Positions 24,717-33,074 of a stretch of 64,000 nt of DNA are shown piece after piece. The notes beneath the pieces are model-generated. The model ran no database searches and was not told the DNA's origin. It saw only the letters and a program-made list of their open reading frames with translations. Both the position numbers and the translations under genes were made by a program. Source of the stretch: Casimicrobiaceae bacterium (GTDB lineage: Bacteria > Pseudomonadota > Gammaproteobacteria > Burkholderiales > Casimicrobiaceae); assembly GCA_026646885.1 (NCBI GenBank), contig JAPKHK010000002.1, forward strand, positions 62,001-126,000. The letters run 5' to 3'. Within the stretch, counting starts at the first letter, position 1; each line of letters begins with the position of its first letter.

Positions 24717-25640
24717 ATGCAGTTCACCATTTTTCAGGATAGCCGGAAAGGTTCGCGCAAGATCAATCAGGATCGCGTGGCCTATTCCTACAGTCGTGAC
24801 GCGCTGCTGCTGGTGTGCGCGGACGGCATGGGAGGGCATTTTGGCGGCGAAATCGCGGCGCAGATCGTTGTGCGTCTGCTGGTCGAACGCTTCCAGGCTG
24901 AAGCGCGGCCGGTTCTCAAGAATCCACTCCTGTTTCTGCAGGACACCATGCTGCGTGCTCATTCCGCTTTGGGCCACTATTCCCGGCAGCTCAATCTCAT
25001 GGAATCGCCGCGCACCACCTGTGTTGCTTGCATCGTTCAACATAGCCACGCCTATTGGGTCCATGTGGGTGATTCCCGGCTCTATCTCATTCGCGACGGC
25101 CGCGTGATCATTCAAACGCGCGACCATTCCAAGGTTCAGTATCTGGTCGACCAGGGCGTGATCACCCGTGACGAGGCGGCCACCCACCCCGACCGAAACA
25201 AGATCTACAGCTGCCTAGGGGGCTCCCTGGACCCGGTCATCGATCTCTCACGGCGTACTCCGATTCTATCGGGAGACGTCATTGTGCTATGCACCGACGG
25301 TGTCTGGAGCCAAGTCCACTCCGAGGAGTTCTGCGAAGTGGCCGCGCATCCGGCGATGCTTGCCGAGGCGCCCAAACTCATGGCCGAAGCCGAGCGGCGC
25401 GGCGGCGCGGAAGGCGACAACCTCTCGTCCATTCTGATGCGCTGGGGCCCGGAGCTCACCGACGAGGCGGGCACCACGACCACCATCACCGAGACCATGC
25501 CCGCTGGGCAGTTTGCGACTCAGGTCGATCGGCCGATGACCATCACCCAGCGCAAGGACGGTGTGCGCGAACTCTCCGACGATGAGATCGAGCAGGCGAT
25601 CTCCGAGATCCAGGCAACCATTCGACGTTATGGCAAGTAA
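24717..25640 (+). CDS. PP2C-family serine/threonine phosphatase
   Basis: A 307-residue metal-dependent phosphatase. Metal-binding motifs are visible: NQDRV near residue 17, CADGMGGHFGGE near 36, VHVGDSRLYLIR near 115, LCTDGVWSQV near 195, and GDNLSSILMRW near 235. About 65 extra residues at the C terminus are acidic and helical. It would remove phosphate from Ser/Thr residues phosphorylated by the adjacent kinase. The operon order kinase-phosphatase is tight, and dnaQ follows after about 50 bases. Confidence 0.93.
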   Translation: MQFTIFQDSRKGSRKINQDRVAYSYSRDALLLVCADGMGGHFGGEIAAQIVVRLLVERFQAEARPVLKNPLLFLQDTMLRAHSALGHYSRQLNLMESPRTTCVACIVQHSHAYWVHVGDSRLYLIRDGRVIIQTRDHSKVQYLVDQGVITRDEAATHPDRNKIYSCLGGSLDPVIDLSRRTPILSGDVIVLCTDGVWSQVHSEEFCEVAAHPAMLAEAPKLMAEAERRGGAEGDNLSSILMRWGPELTDEAGTTTTITETMPAGQFATQVDRPMTITQRKDGVRELSDDEIEQAISEIQATIRRYGK

Positions 25641-25690
25641 GCCTTCCTTGACCGTGTGGGCGGCTTGCCGCAGTGCTGAGAAGGAGCGGT

Positions 25691-26401
25691 GTGAGCACGA
25701 TTAGGCAGGTGGTACTCGATACTGAAACCACTGGCCTCGATCCCAAGCAGGGACACCGCGTCATCGAAATCGGTGCCGTGGAGCTGGTGAGCCGGCGCGC
25801 GACCGGCAATCATTATCACGTTTACCTCAACCCCGAGAGGGAGATCGATTCCGGAGCTACTCAAGTGCATGGCATGACTTGGGAAGATCTCAGGGACAAG
25901 CCGCGTTTCGCGGAAATTGCTACTGACCTTCTGGAATTCCTGCGTGGTGCCGAAGTTCTGATTCACAATGCCCCATTCGATTGCGCTTTTCTCGATCAAG
26001 AACTGGGGCTGCTTGGTGTGTCGCCGCTGGTCGAGCACTGCCTCGGAATCACCGATACCCTGCGCTTGGCCAAGGATCTGCATCCTGGCAAGCGCAACAA
26101 TCTCGACGCGCTGTGCGAGCGCTACGCCATCGACAACGCCAGGCGCACACTGCACGGGGCTCTGCTCGACGCGCAGCTTTTGTCGGAGATCTATCTGGCG
26201 ATGACGCGCGGCCAAGAATCACTGCTCATGGAGCTAGCGCCGGCCTCGATTGTGTGCATGGCGGCAGGGAGCGAAGCGCGCCCGCCGCTCAAGATACTCG
26301 CCGCTGCCGGCGCCGAGGCGGAAGCGCACGTCGCCTATCTCGCCGCTTTGCAGAAGGAGAGCGAAGGGCACTGTGTCTGGCTTGCCGAGAAGTTGTCATG
26401 A
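25691..26401 (+). CDS. dnaQ: DNA polymerase III epsilon subunit (proofreading exonuclease)
   Basis: A 236-residue DEDDh 3'-5' exonuclease: VLDTETTGLD (Asp, Glu), VHGMTWEDL, HNAPFDCAFLDQE and HGALLDAQLL supply the catalytic acids and His. The C-terminal portion is where epsilon normally binds the alpha subunit. GTG 25691 is preferred because AAGGAG lies four bases upstream; GTG 25673 is possible. It is the replicative proofreading subunit rather than the exonuclease-GIY-YIG fusion at 3825-5255. Confidence 0.92.
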   Translation: MSTIRQVVLDTETTGLDPKQGHRVIEIGAVELVSRRATGNHYHVYLNPEREIDSGATQVHGMTWEDLRDKPRFAEIATDLLEFLRGAEVLIHNAPFDCAFLDQELGLLGVSPLVEHCLGITDTLRLAKDLHPGKRNNLDALCERYAIDNARRTLHGALLDAQLLSEIYLAMTRGQESLLMELAPASIVCMAAGSEARPPLKILAAAGAEAEAHVAYLAALQKESEGHCVWLAEKLS

Positions 26402-26452
26402 AACTGCAAAGCCGAGCCGTTAAACTATAAGTCCGGCTTCTTCTGGTCTGCC

Positions 26453-28552
26453 ATGGATTCGGCGGTTCACCTACCTGGCCCAAGCGCGGCCAACTCCCAG
26501 TTTCTCAATCGCGAGCTCTCCCAGCTGGCTTTCAACTGGCGCGTGTTAGAGCAGGCCTGCGATCCAAGCGTGCCGCTCTTGGAGCGGCTGCGCTTCTTAT
26601 GCATCGTGGGGAGCAATCTCGACGAGTTCGTAGAGATTCGCATGGCTGGCCTGCGTGCCCAGGCGCTGGGCGAAAGTGGCGGCCACGCTCGCGCGGATGG
26701 CGCGCGAGCGGTTTTTCAGCAGATTGCCCAGGCGACCCAATCACTGGTGGCGGCGCAGTACCAGGCATTCAACGAGCAAATCCTCCCCTTGCTCGCCAAG
26801 GAGGGCATCCGCTTCCTGCACCACGTGGAGCGTAATGAGAAACAGCGTGCCTGGGTGGCGGACTATTTCTTCCGCGAGGTCAAGCCGCTCCTCACCCCGA
26901 TTGGCCTCGATCCGGCCCATCCCTTTCCGCAGGTCTTCAACAAGAGTCTGAATTTCGTCGTCGAACTGTCTGGGCGCGATGCGTTTGGGCGCGATACCAC
27001 CATCGCCATCGTCAAGGCACCGCGGGTACTGCCTCGGGTAATTGGTCTCCCGCCGGAGCTCGGCGAAGTGGAGATGCCCTTCGTGCTGCTCTCCTCGGTG
27101 ATACGCGCCCATATTTCCGATTTGTTTGGTGGCCGAGAAGTGCTCGCCTATTCACAGTTTAGAGTCACACGCAATAGCGACCTCTGGCTCGACGAGGAAG
27201 AAGTCAAGAACTTGCGCCAGGCGCTATCGGGCGAGTTGCCGCAGCGTCATCTTGGCCAGGCCGTCCGTCTCGAGGTGCTGGCGGACTGCCCGGAGCCGCT
27301 TGCCCATTTTCTGCTCACGCAGTTCAATCTCGACTCCGTCGATCTGTATCGGGTCAACGGCCCGGTCAACATGGTTCGCCTTGCCCAGGTGATCGACCAG
27401 ATCGATCGACCCGACCTCAAGTATCCGCGCTACCTGCCCGGCACTCCTGACCGCTTGCGCGGTGAGCCGGATCTCTTTGCCGCAATCAAGCGGCGCGACA
27501 TTCTGCTGCACCACCCCTACCAATCGTTCGAGCCAGTCGTGGATTTCTTGCGGCAAGCGGCCGAAGATCCGCGCGTCGTGGCGATCAAACAGACCGTCTA
27601 TCGCACCGGCACTCACTCGGTGGTCATGGATGCCTTGCTTGAAGCGACCCGGCGCGGCAAGGAAGTGACCGTGGTGCTCGAACTGATGGCGCGCTTCGAC
27701 GAGGAGGCGAACATCAACTGGGCGGAGCGCCTCGAGCAAGTGGGTGTGCAGGTGGTTTATGGCGTGGTCGGACTGAAGACACACGCCAAGCTCGCGCTGG
27801 TGGTGCGCCGTGAAGAGGGCGGCTTGCGCAGCTACGCCCACCTCGGTACGGGCAATTACCATCCTGGCACGGCGCGACTCTATACCGATTTCGGCCTGTT
27901 CACCGCACGCAAGGAGATCTGCAACGAAGTGGGCGAGGTATTTCTGCATCTGACCAGCCTCGCTCGAGTCGAACGCCTGCGGCGTCTCTGGCTTGCGCCT
28001 TTCACCCTTTCGCGTCGCCTCATTCGTGCCATTCACCAGGAAGCACAGCATGCCCGGGCCGGGCGACCCGCACGTATCATTGCGCGAATGAACGCCTTGC
28101 TTGATGAAAACGTGATCACCGCCCTTTATGCGGCCTCACAAGCCGGCGTGGAAATCGATTTGATCGTGCGCGGTGCCTGTGCGCTGCGCCCTGGAGTGGA
28201 GGGGCTGTCCGAGCGCATCCGGGTTCGATCGGTAATCGGGCGCTTTCTCGAACATAGTCGGGTCTACTATTTCTTCAACGGCGGTGCGCAAGACGTGTAT
28301 CTCGCCAGTGCCGATTGGATGGGGCGGAACCTGCACCGGCGCATCGAAGTCGCATTTCCCATGCTCGACCTGGAACTGAAAGCCCGGGTGATCGAGGAGG
28401 GTCTAAAGACCTACCTTGCGGATAACCGCCAGGCCTGGCAGTTGCAGCCAGATGGCCAGTATCTGAGGCGTTCCGCACGTCGAGCCAAGCAGGCTTACTC
28501 CGCTCAGGAAGCGCTGATGCGACTCCTGGGTGAGGTTCCGGAGGAACCGTGA
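26453..28552 (+). CDS. ppk1: Polyphosphate kinase 1
   Basis: A 699-residue enzyme that makes polyphosphate from the ATP gamma-phosphate reversibly. The catalytic region contains GLKTHAKL, whose His is autophosphorylated, and SYAHLGTGNYHPGTARLYTDFGL, both hallmark motifs. The N-terminal FLNRELSQLAFNWRVLEQA and the C-terminal DWMGRNLHRRIEVAFP also match the family. Full length is about normal. It is followed 30 bases later by a phosphohistidine phosphatase and, beyond a convergent block, by an exopolyphosphatase. Confidence 0.95.
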   Translation: MDSAVHLPGPSAANSQFLNRELSQLAFNWRVLEQACDPSVPLLERLRFLCIVGSNLDEFVEIRMAGLRAQALGESGGHARADGARAVFQQIAQATQSLVAAQYQAFNEQILPLLAKEGIRFLHHVERNEKQRAWVADYFFREVKPLLTPIGLDPAHPFPQVFNKSLNFVVELSGRDAFGRDTTIAIVKAPRVLPRVIGLPPELGEVEMPFVLLSSVIRAHISDLFGGREVLAYSQFRVTRNSDLWLDEEEVKNLRQALSGELPQRHLGQAVRLEVLADCPEPLAHFLLTQFNLDSVDLYRVNGPVNMVRLAQVIDQIDRPDLKYPRYLPGTPDRLRGEPDLFAAIKRRDILLHHPYQSFEPVVDFLRQAAEDPRVVAIKQTVYRTGTHSVVMDALLEATRRGKEVTVVLELMARFDEEANINWAERLEQVGVQVVYGVVGLKTHAKLALVVRREEGGLRSYAHLGTGNYHPGTARLYTDFGLFTARKEICNEVGEVFLHLTSLARVERLRRLWLAPFTLSRRLIRAIHQEAQHARAGRPARIIARMNALLDENVITALYAASQAGVEIDLIVRGACALRPGVEGLSERIRVRSVIGRFLEHSRVYYFFNGGAQDVYLASADWMGRNLHRRIEVAFPMLDLELKARVIEEGLKTYLADNRQAWQLQPDGQYLRRSARRAKQAYSAQEALMRLLGEVPEEP

Positions 28553-28582
28553 GATGTCGATGCTGGCGCGAAGGAAGGTGCA

Positions 28583-29035
28583 ATGGAATTGATACTCTGG
28601 CGCCACGCGGAGGCCGAGGAAGGTGCTCCGGACCTGGAGCGACCGCTAACCCACAAGGGGCACAAGCAGGCGGGCAAGGTGGCCACGTGGCTGGACCGCA
28701 ACTTACCTGGGAACTGCCGCGTGCTGGTAAGTCCCGCCTTGCGCGCCCAGCAGACCGCCGCGGCCCTGGGTCGCAAGTTCAAGACCGTCCCCGCGCTTGC
28801 GCCCAACGCCAATGTTGCCGACGTGCTTGAAGCAGCGGGCTGGCCCGATGCGCGCGAATCGGTGCTCGTAGTCGGCCATCAACCCACTTTGGGATGGGTG
28901 GCGGGTGAACTCCTTGGGGTGGCAGAAGGCAATGTGACGGTCAAGAAGGCGGGAGTCTGGTGGTTCTCGAACCGCGAGCGCGATGACGGGTCGCAGGTCT
29001 TTTTGCGGGCGGTTGTGGCGCCGGAGCTCTTGTAA
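28583..29035 (+). CDS. sixA: SixA-type phosphohistidine phosphatase (histidine phosphatase family)
   Basis: A 150-residue protein with an N-terminal RHG-like motif written LWRHAEAEEG, a conserved VSPALRAQQTA segment, and VVGHQPTLGWV carrying the second catalytic His. SixA-like enzymes dephosphorylate histidine residues of phosphorelay or PTS proteins. AAGGAAGG precedes the ATG. It ends 22 bases before the convergent dgkA and is probably co-transcribed with ppk1. Confidence 0.88.
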   Translation: MELILWRHAEAEEGAPDLERPLTHKGHKQAGKVATWLDRNLPGNCRVLVSPALRAQQTAAALGRKFKTVPALAPNANVADVLEAAGWPDARESVLVVGHQPTLGWVAGELLGVAEGNVTVKKAGVWWFSNRERDDGSQVFLRAVVAPELL

Positions 29036-29057
29036 CGACCGTCGTGCCGGCAAAGGT

Positions 29058-29513
29058 TCAGAACCGCGACCAGGCCGCCGGCCCCACGGTGAGCCAAACC
29101 AGCCCGGCCAACACCAAGGCGAGAAGCACGGCCGCGCTCCCCAAATCCTTGGCGCGCTTGGAGAGTCGGTGGTCCGAGAGGGAGATGCGGTCCACCGCGG
29201 CCTCGATGCTGGAGTTGATGAGTTCCACCACCAGAACCAAAAGGACCGTGGCGATCAAGAGCGCCCGCTCGACGGCGGTGTAGGGCAACAAGAGAGCCGC
29301 CGGGAGCAGCAGAATGGCTAGCGTTACCTCCTGGCGAAAGGCGCTTTCGAGGCGCCAGGCGTAACCCAAGCCGGCCAAGGAATAGGCGAAGGCCTGAACG
29401 ACGCGGCGCCAGCCCGATTTGCCCTTGTGCGGGCTCTCGGCGGTTTCAGCGAGGGAAGGCGAGGTGACTGAGGAACTGCTGGGTGGCGGCTTGCCACGAA
29501 AACCCGAGCGCAT
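29058..29513 (-). CDS. dgkA: Diacylglycerol kinase (DgkA type)
   Basis: About 151 residues. The C-terminal three-helix membrane domain has the family motif VVELINSSIEAAVDR and the SKRAKDLGSAAVLLAL segment. The N-terminal extension of about 40 residues is Ser/Pro-rich. DgkA phosphorylates diacylglycerol to phosphatidic acid at the inner membrane. I chose ATG 29513 with AAGGAG nine bases upstream; this lies 68 bases inside the upstream glycosyltransferase gene, in another frame. The neighbours suggest it competes with, or recycles, diacylglycerol released by the PlcP-like enzyme. Confidence 0.9.
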   Translation of the reverse strand: MRSGFRGKPPPSSSSVTSPSLAETAESPHKGKSGWRRVVQAFAYSLAGLGYAWRLESAFRQEVTLAILLLPAALLLPYTAVERALLIATVLLVLVVELINSSIEAAVDRISLSDHRLSKRAKDLGSAAVLLALVLAGLVWLTVGPAAWSRF

Positions 29514-30444
29514 GCTTGCGCACTCCTTCTCGGTCAAGGGAGGTGGCGGCCAGGCAGGCGCGCCGCAGGTCCGGGTCGAGCACGCCGGCGGCGCTGTCGC
29601 CCACTACATCCAGAGGGCCGGTCACCGGAAAGGCGGCTACCGGCGTGCCGCAGGCGATGGCCTCCAGGAGAACCAATCCGAAGGTGTCCGTGCGACTGGG
29701 AAACACGAAGACATCCGCGGCGCGGTAGAAATTGACGAGTTGTGTGGGCGCCTGCACGCCGGCGAAGTGCGCTTGCGGGTATCTGCGCCGCAATTGGGCC
29801 AATTGCGGACCTGCGCCGACCACCCATTTGCTGCCCGGCAAGTCGAGCGCCAAGAACGCTTCGATGTTCTTCTCGATGGCGACCCGGCCGACATAGAGAT
29901 GGACCGGTCTGGGCGTGTCCAGGAAGTCGCGAGGGCCGGGAGAGAAGAGCTCGGTATCGACGCCGCGCGACCACATGCCGAGGTTCCTGAAGCCGCGCGC
30001 GCGCAAATCCTGGTGAACGACGGCGGTTGGCACCATGACCACCTGAGCCGGGTCATGAAACCAGCGCAGCCAGCGGTAGGACGCTGCCAGAGGCAAACCA
30101 GAGCGTGCCTTGACATACTCGGGAAAGCGGGTGTGATACGCAGTGGTGAAAGGCCAGCGCTGGCGCAGGCAGAAGCGGCGCGCCGCCAGGCCCAAGGGGC
30201 CCTCGGTGGCGATATGCACCGCATTGGGTGCGAAGGCGGCAAGTCGCTCAGCCACGCCGCGGTAAGGCAGGACGGAGAGGCGAATATCGGGGTAGGTGGG
30301 ACAGGGCAGGGTGGTGAAGTACTCCGGGGTAATGGTCTGCACCTCATGACCGCTGTCCGCGAGTTGCTTAATGGTGTGGCGCAGGGTATTGACCACGCCG
30401 TTGACTTGCGGGTGCCAGGCGTCCGTTATCAGCGATATCTTCAT
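29446..30444 (-). CDS. GT4-family glycosyltransferase, Agt-like (diacylglycerol glycosyltransferase candidate)
   Basis: A 332-residue GT-B-fold glycosyltransferase: MKISLITDAWHPQVNGVV at the start, LYVGRVAIEKNIEAFL, and the nucleotide-sugar-binding FPSRTDTFGLVLLEAIACGTPVAA. Soluble and probably peripheral to the inner membrane. In several proteobacteria a GT of this type (Agt) follows PlcP and glycosylates the diacylglycerol that PlcP releases during phosphate starvation. Here it overlaps the PlcP/LpxH-like gene by four bases (ATGA) and dgkA by 68. The lipid acceptor is inferred from context; a mannosyl- or other lipid acceptor remains possible. Confidence 0.85.
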   Translation of the reverse strand: MKISLITDAWHPQVNGVVNTLRHTIKQLADSGHEVQTITPEYFTTLPCPTYPDIRLSVLPYRGVAERLAAFAPNAVHIATEGPLGLAARRFCLRQRWPFTTAYHTRFPEYVKARSGLPLAASYRWLRWFHDPAQVVMVPTAVVHQDLRARGFRNLGMWSRGVDTELFSPGPRDFLDTPRPVHLYVGRVAIEKNIEAFLALDLPGSKWVVGAGPQLAQLRRRYPQAHFAGVQAPTQLVNFYRAADVFVFPSRTDTFGLVLLEAIACGTPVAAFPVTGPLDVVGDSAAGVLDPDLRRACLAATSLDREGVRKHALGFSWQAATQQFLSHLAFPR

Positions 30445-31220
30445 GCGTGCTCCAGGCTGGCGGCGCCGCGCCAGGCAATGACGCGCAACTCGCCGTCGAC
30501 TGTTTCGATAAGTGCGGTGAGGCTTTCCACCCAGTCGCCGTCATTGCAATACAGAATGCCGTCGATGTGGCGGATTTCCGCCTTGTGAATATGGCCGCAA
30601 ACCACTCCGTCTAGGCCACGGCGCTGCGCCTCATGGGCGAGTGCTCGCTCGAAATCGGTGATGTAGCTCACCGCGTTTTTCACTTTGTGCTTGAGATACT
30701 GGGCGAGTGACCAGTACGGCAACCCCACGCGCGCCCGCGCCAGATTGAACCAGCGATTGAGTTTGAGGGTGAGCGTGTAGAGCCGGTCGCCAAGGTAGGC
30801 GAGCCAGCGCGCGCACTGCACCACGCCGTCGAAAAGGTCCCCATGGATCACCAGGAGCTTCTGACCCTTGAGGGTGAGGTGAATCGCCTCGTTGCGGATT
30901 TGGATGCCGCCAAAGGCCAGGTCATGGAAGTGCCTGGCCGATTCATCGTGATTGCCGGGAATGTAAGTGACTTCGGTACCCTTGCGCGCTTTGCGCAGGA
31001 TTTTCTGGATCACGTCGTTGTGTGTCTGATGCCAGAACCAGCGCCTTTGCATCTGCCAGCCATCGACGATGTCTCCGACCAGATAGAGATAATCGGAATC
31101 AGTATGCCGCAGAAAGTCCAGGAGCATCGCTGCCTGGCAGCCGGGTGTGCCCAAGTGCAGGTCGGAAATCCAGATACTGCGAAAGCGCCGCGGCGGCTGG
31201 GTCGGTTCGCTCAAACCCAT
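30441..31220 (-). CDS. Metallophosphoesterase, PlcP/LpxH2-like
   Basis: A 259-residue calcineurin-fold phosphoesterase with all metal motifs: SDLHLGT (Asp20, His22), GDIVDGW (Asp50), GNHDE (Asn90, His91), IHGDLFDG and GHIHKA. Such genes are usually auto-named UDP-2,3-diacylglucosamine diphosphatase, but the DLHLGTPGCQAAMLLDFLRH pattern and the translationally coupled glycosyltransferase match the PlcP phospholipase C that strips head groups from phospholipids during phosphate limitation. The start at ATG 31220 follows the conserved core; the open frame extends to 31409 without homology. No PhoB box could be recognised in the 250 bases upstream. Confidence 0.85.
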   Translation of the reverse strand: MGLSEPTQPPRRFRSIWISDLHLGTPGCQAAMLLDFLRHTDSDYLYLVGDIVDGWQMQRRWFWHQTHNDVIQKILRKARKGTEVTYIPGNHDESARHFHDLAFGGIQIRNEAIHLTLKGQKLLVIHGDLFDGVVQCARWLAYLGDRLYTLTLKLNRWFNLARARVGLPYWSLAQYLKHKVKNAVSYITDFERALAHEAQRRGLDGVVCGHIHKAEIRHIDGILYCNDGDWVESLTALIETVDGELRVIAWRGAASLEHA

Positions 31221-31477
31221 GCCCCCGCGGTTTTGGGGGCAAGTGTCGCCTTGCCAGTCTGGCGGGGGGAAGGCAAGATCGTGCCAAGTCGCGTGGTGAC
31301 CATACTCGGCCAACCTTATCCGCGCGAAGCTAAGCGCCGGTGACGAAAAGATTACCGGTCGGTGACGGAGAGGGTCGGGCGAGTGTCTCGGGACGTGCCC
31401 ATCCCTCATCCGCGGAGCGCCGCGCCGTGGATCTCCTCATCGCGCTCGGTGGCGCCTGCCATTGGAGGCTTCGCGCC

Positions 31478-32959
31478 TCAGCTGCTGGTGTCGATCTTGA
31501 AGTCCACGCCTTCCGCGCGCCAGGCCGAGGCTTCCGCTTCCAAGAGATAGGCGCTGAGTGGATGCTCTTCCAGCCAAGCCTCGGGGAGGTGCAGCCGGAG
31601 GCTGCGGCCGCTCTTGAGCCCTAGTTCAGGCAGCCGCGGGTCGCGGCGGGCGTGGGCAAAGATCACCGCCAAGCGCAAAGCACACAGCGAGGCGCGCAAG
31701 CGCGCATCGTCCACCAAGCCTCGTACCTTTTTGAGGCTGCCTCGCTGACCGAGGACGAGCTGGCCGATCACGCGCTGCTCGCCGGTGGAAAAGCCTGGAA
31801 GATCGGCGTGTTCAAGCACATAGGCGCCATGCTTATGGTAGTCGTCGTGGGCAATGGCCCGGCCGATCTCGTGCCAGAGTGCGGCCCAGCGCAGTATTTG
31901 CCGCGGCCCTTCGCCCGCCTTGGGTTCCATGATTTGCAGCAAGTGCCCGGCGATGTCGCTCACCCGCCGAGCCTGCGCGGCATCGACGCCGTAGCGCACG
32001 TTGATTCGGGTCACGGTAGTTTCGCGCAAGTCCGCGTGTTCGAAGCGTCCCAGGAGGTCGTACAGCACGCCCAGGCGCATCGCGCCCCCGGCCGGTAGGA
32101 CCTGGGCGATCCCCAGTTCGGACATCAGCACCCGCATGATCGCCAGCCCCCCGGCCAGCACGGGGGCGCGTTCGGGTTTAAGCGCAGCCAGGCCGCTTTG
32201 CAGCAGCGTGCGCACGTCGCCCGCCTGGATCATGAATGATTGGAGCGAATGCAAGCCCTCGTGTGTGATGCCCTCTTCGGACCAACCATTCTTCTCCAGG
32301 ATTTCCGCCAAGGCGCGGGCTGTCCCCGATGAGCCGTAGGCCGAGCGCCAGCGCGGCGGTGCGAAGGCGTCGACGATGCCCTCGATCTGCGAGCGGGCGT
32401 CGAGTTCCGCGCGCGCGAAGTTTTTGCTCGCCAGGCGGCCATCGGAGAAGTGCCGCAAACTGTGTCCCACGCAGCCTATTGGGACAGATTCCATGACTTC
32501 GGGCTCGAAGCCGCGGCCGAGAATGAATTCGGTGGAACCGCCGCCGATATCGACGATGAGCCGCGGATCAGTGGTAAAGGGAAGCGTGTGGGAGACCCCA
32601 ACGTAGATCAGACGCGCCTCTTCCCGGCCGGCGACGATTTCTATGGGGAAGCCCAGGGCCCGTTCGGCGAGCGGCAGGAATTCGGTGGCATTACGCGCGA
32701 CTCGCAGGGTATTGGTACCCACGGCCCGAACCTTCTCCGGCGCGAAACCGCGCAGGCGCTCGCCGAAGCGGCCCAGGGCAGCGATTGCCTGGGCGCAGGC
32801 TGCGCCGCTGAGATAGCCGTATGTGTCCAGGCCGGCCCCGAAGCGCAGGGTCTCTTTCCAGGTATCGATGGGCACTACTCGCTCGCCTTCCACGCGGCCG
32901 ATCTCCAAGCGGAAGCTGTTGGAACCGAGGTCTACGGCGGCGAGAAGTTGAGTAGTCAT
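31478..32959 (-). CDS. ppx: Exopolyphosphatase (Ppx/GppA family)
   Basis: About 493 residues. The N-terminal ASKHA domain has AAVDLGSNSFRLEIG, and LIVDIGGGSTEFILG for phosphate/nucleotide binding; the C-terminal half carries an HD-like region (WAALWHEIGRAIAHDDYHKHGAYVL). Ppx hydrolyses terminal phosphates of polyphosphate; a GppA-type pppGpp phosphatase activity cannot be excluded. ATG 32959 is the best family-matching start; an upstream GTG at 32980 adds seven residues. With ppk1 it brackets a phosphorus-metabolism block. Confidence 0.93.
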   Translation of the reverse strand: MTTQLLAAVDLGSNSFRLEIGRVEGERVVPIDTWKETLRFGAGLDTYGYLSGAACAQAIAALGRFGERLRGFAPEKVRAVGTNTLRVARNATEFLPLAERALGFPIEIVAGREEARLIYVGVSHTLPFTTDPRLIVDIGGGSTEFILGRGFEPEVMESVPIGCVGHSLRHFSDGRLASKNFARAELDARSQIEGIVDAFAPPRWRSAYGSSGTARALAEILEKNGWSEEGITHEGLHSLQSFMIQAGDVRTLLQSGLAALKPERAPVLAGGLAIMRVLMSELGIAQVLPAGGAMRLGVLYDLLGRFEHADLRETTVTRINVRYGVDAAQARRVSDIAGHLLQIMEPKAGEGPRQILRWAALWHEIGRAIAHDDYHKHGAYVLEHADLPGFSTGEQRVIGQLVLGQRGSLKKVRGLVDDARLRASLCALRLAVIFAHARRDPRLPELGLKSGRSLRLHLPEAWLEEHPLSAYLLEAEASAWRAEGVDFKIDTSS

Positions 32960-33074
32960 GCGGCGAACGAGAACAAGCACCGGAGTCGGCCACGAGGCCG
33001 ACCGCCGACGCTTCCCGAAGCTTAGCTTTACCCGCGCTTCGATTCAACTTCGATTCTGTGACAGCCGTCCAATA

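Noticed and set aside
30441-31409. Longer N-terminal version of the phosphoesterase from 31409
   Set aside because: The extra 63 residues have no homology or ribosome site; the calcineurin fold begins just after ATG 31220.
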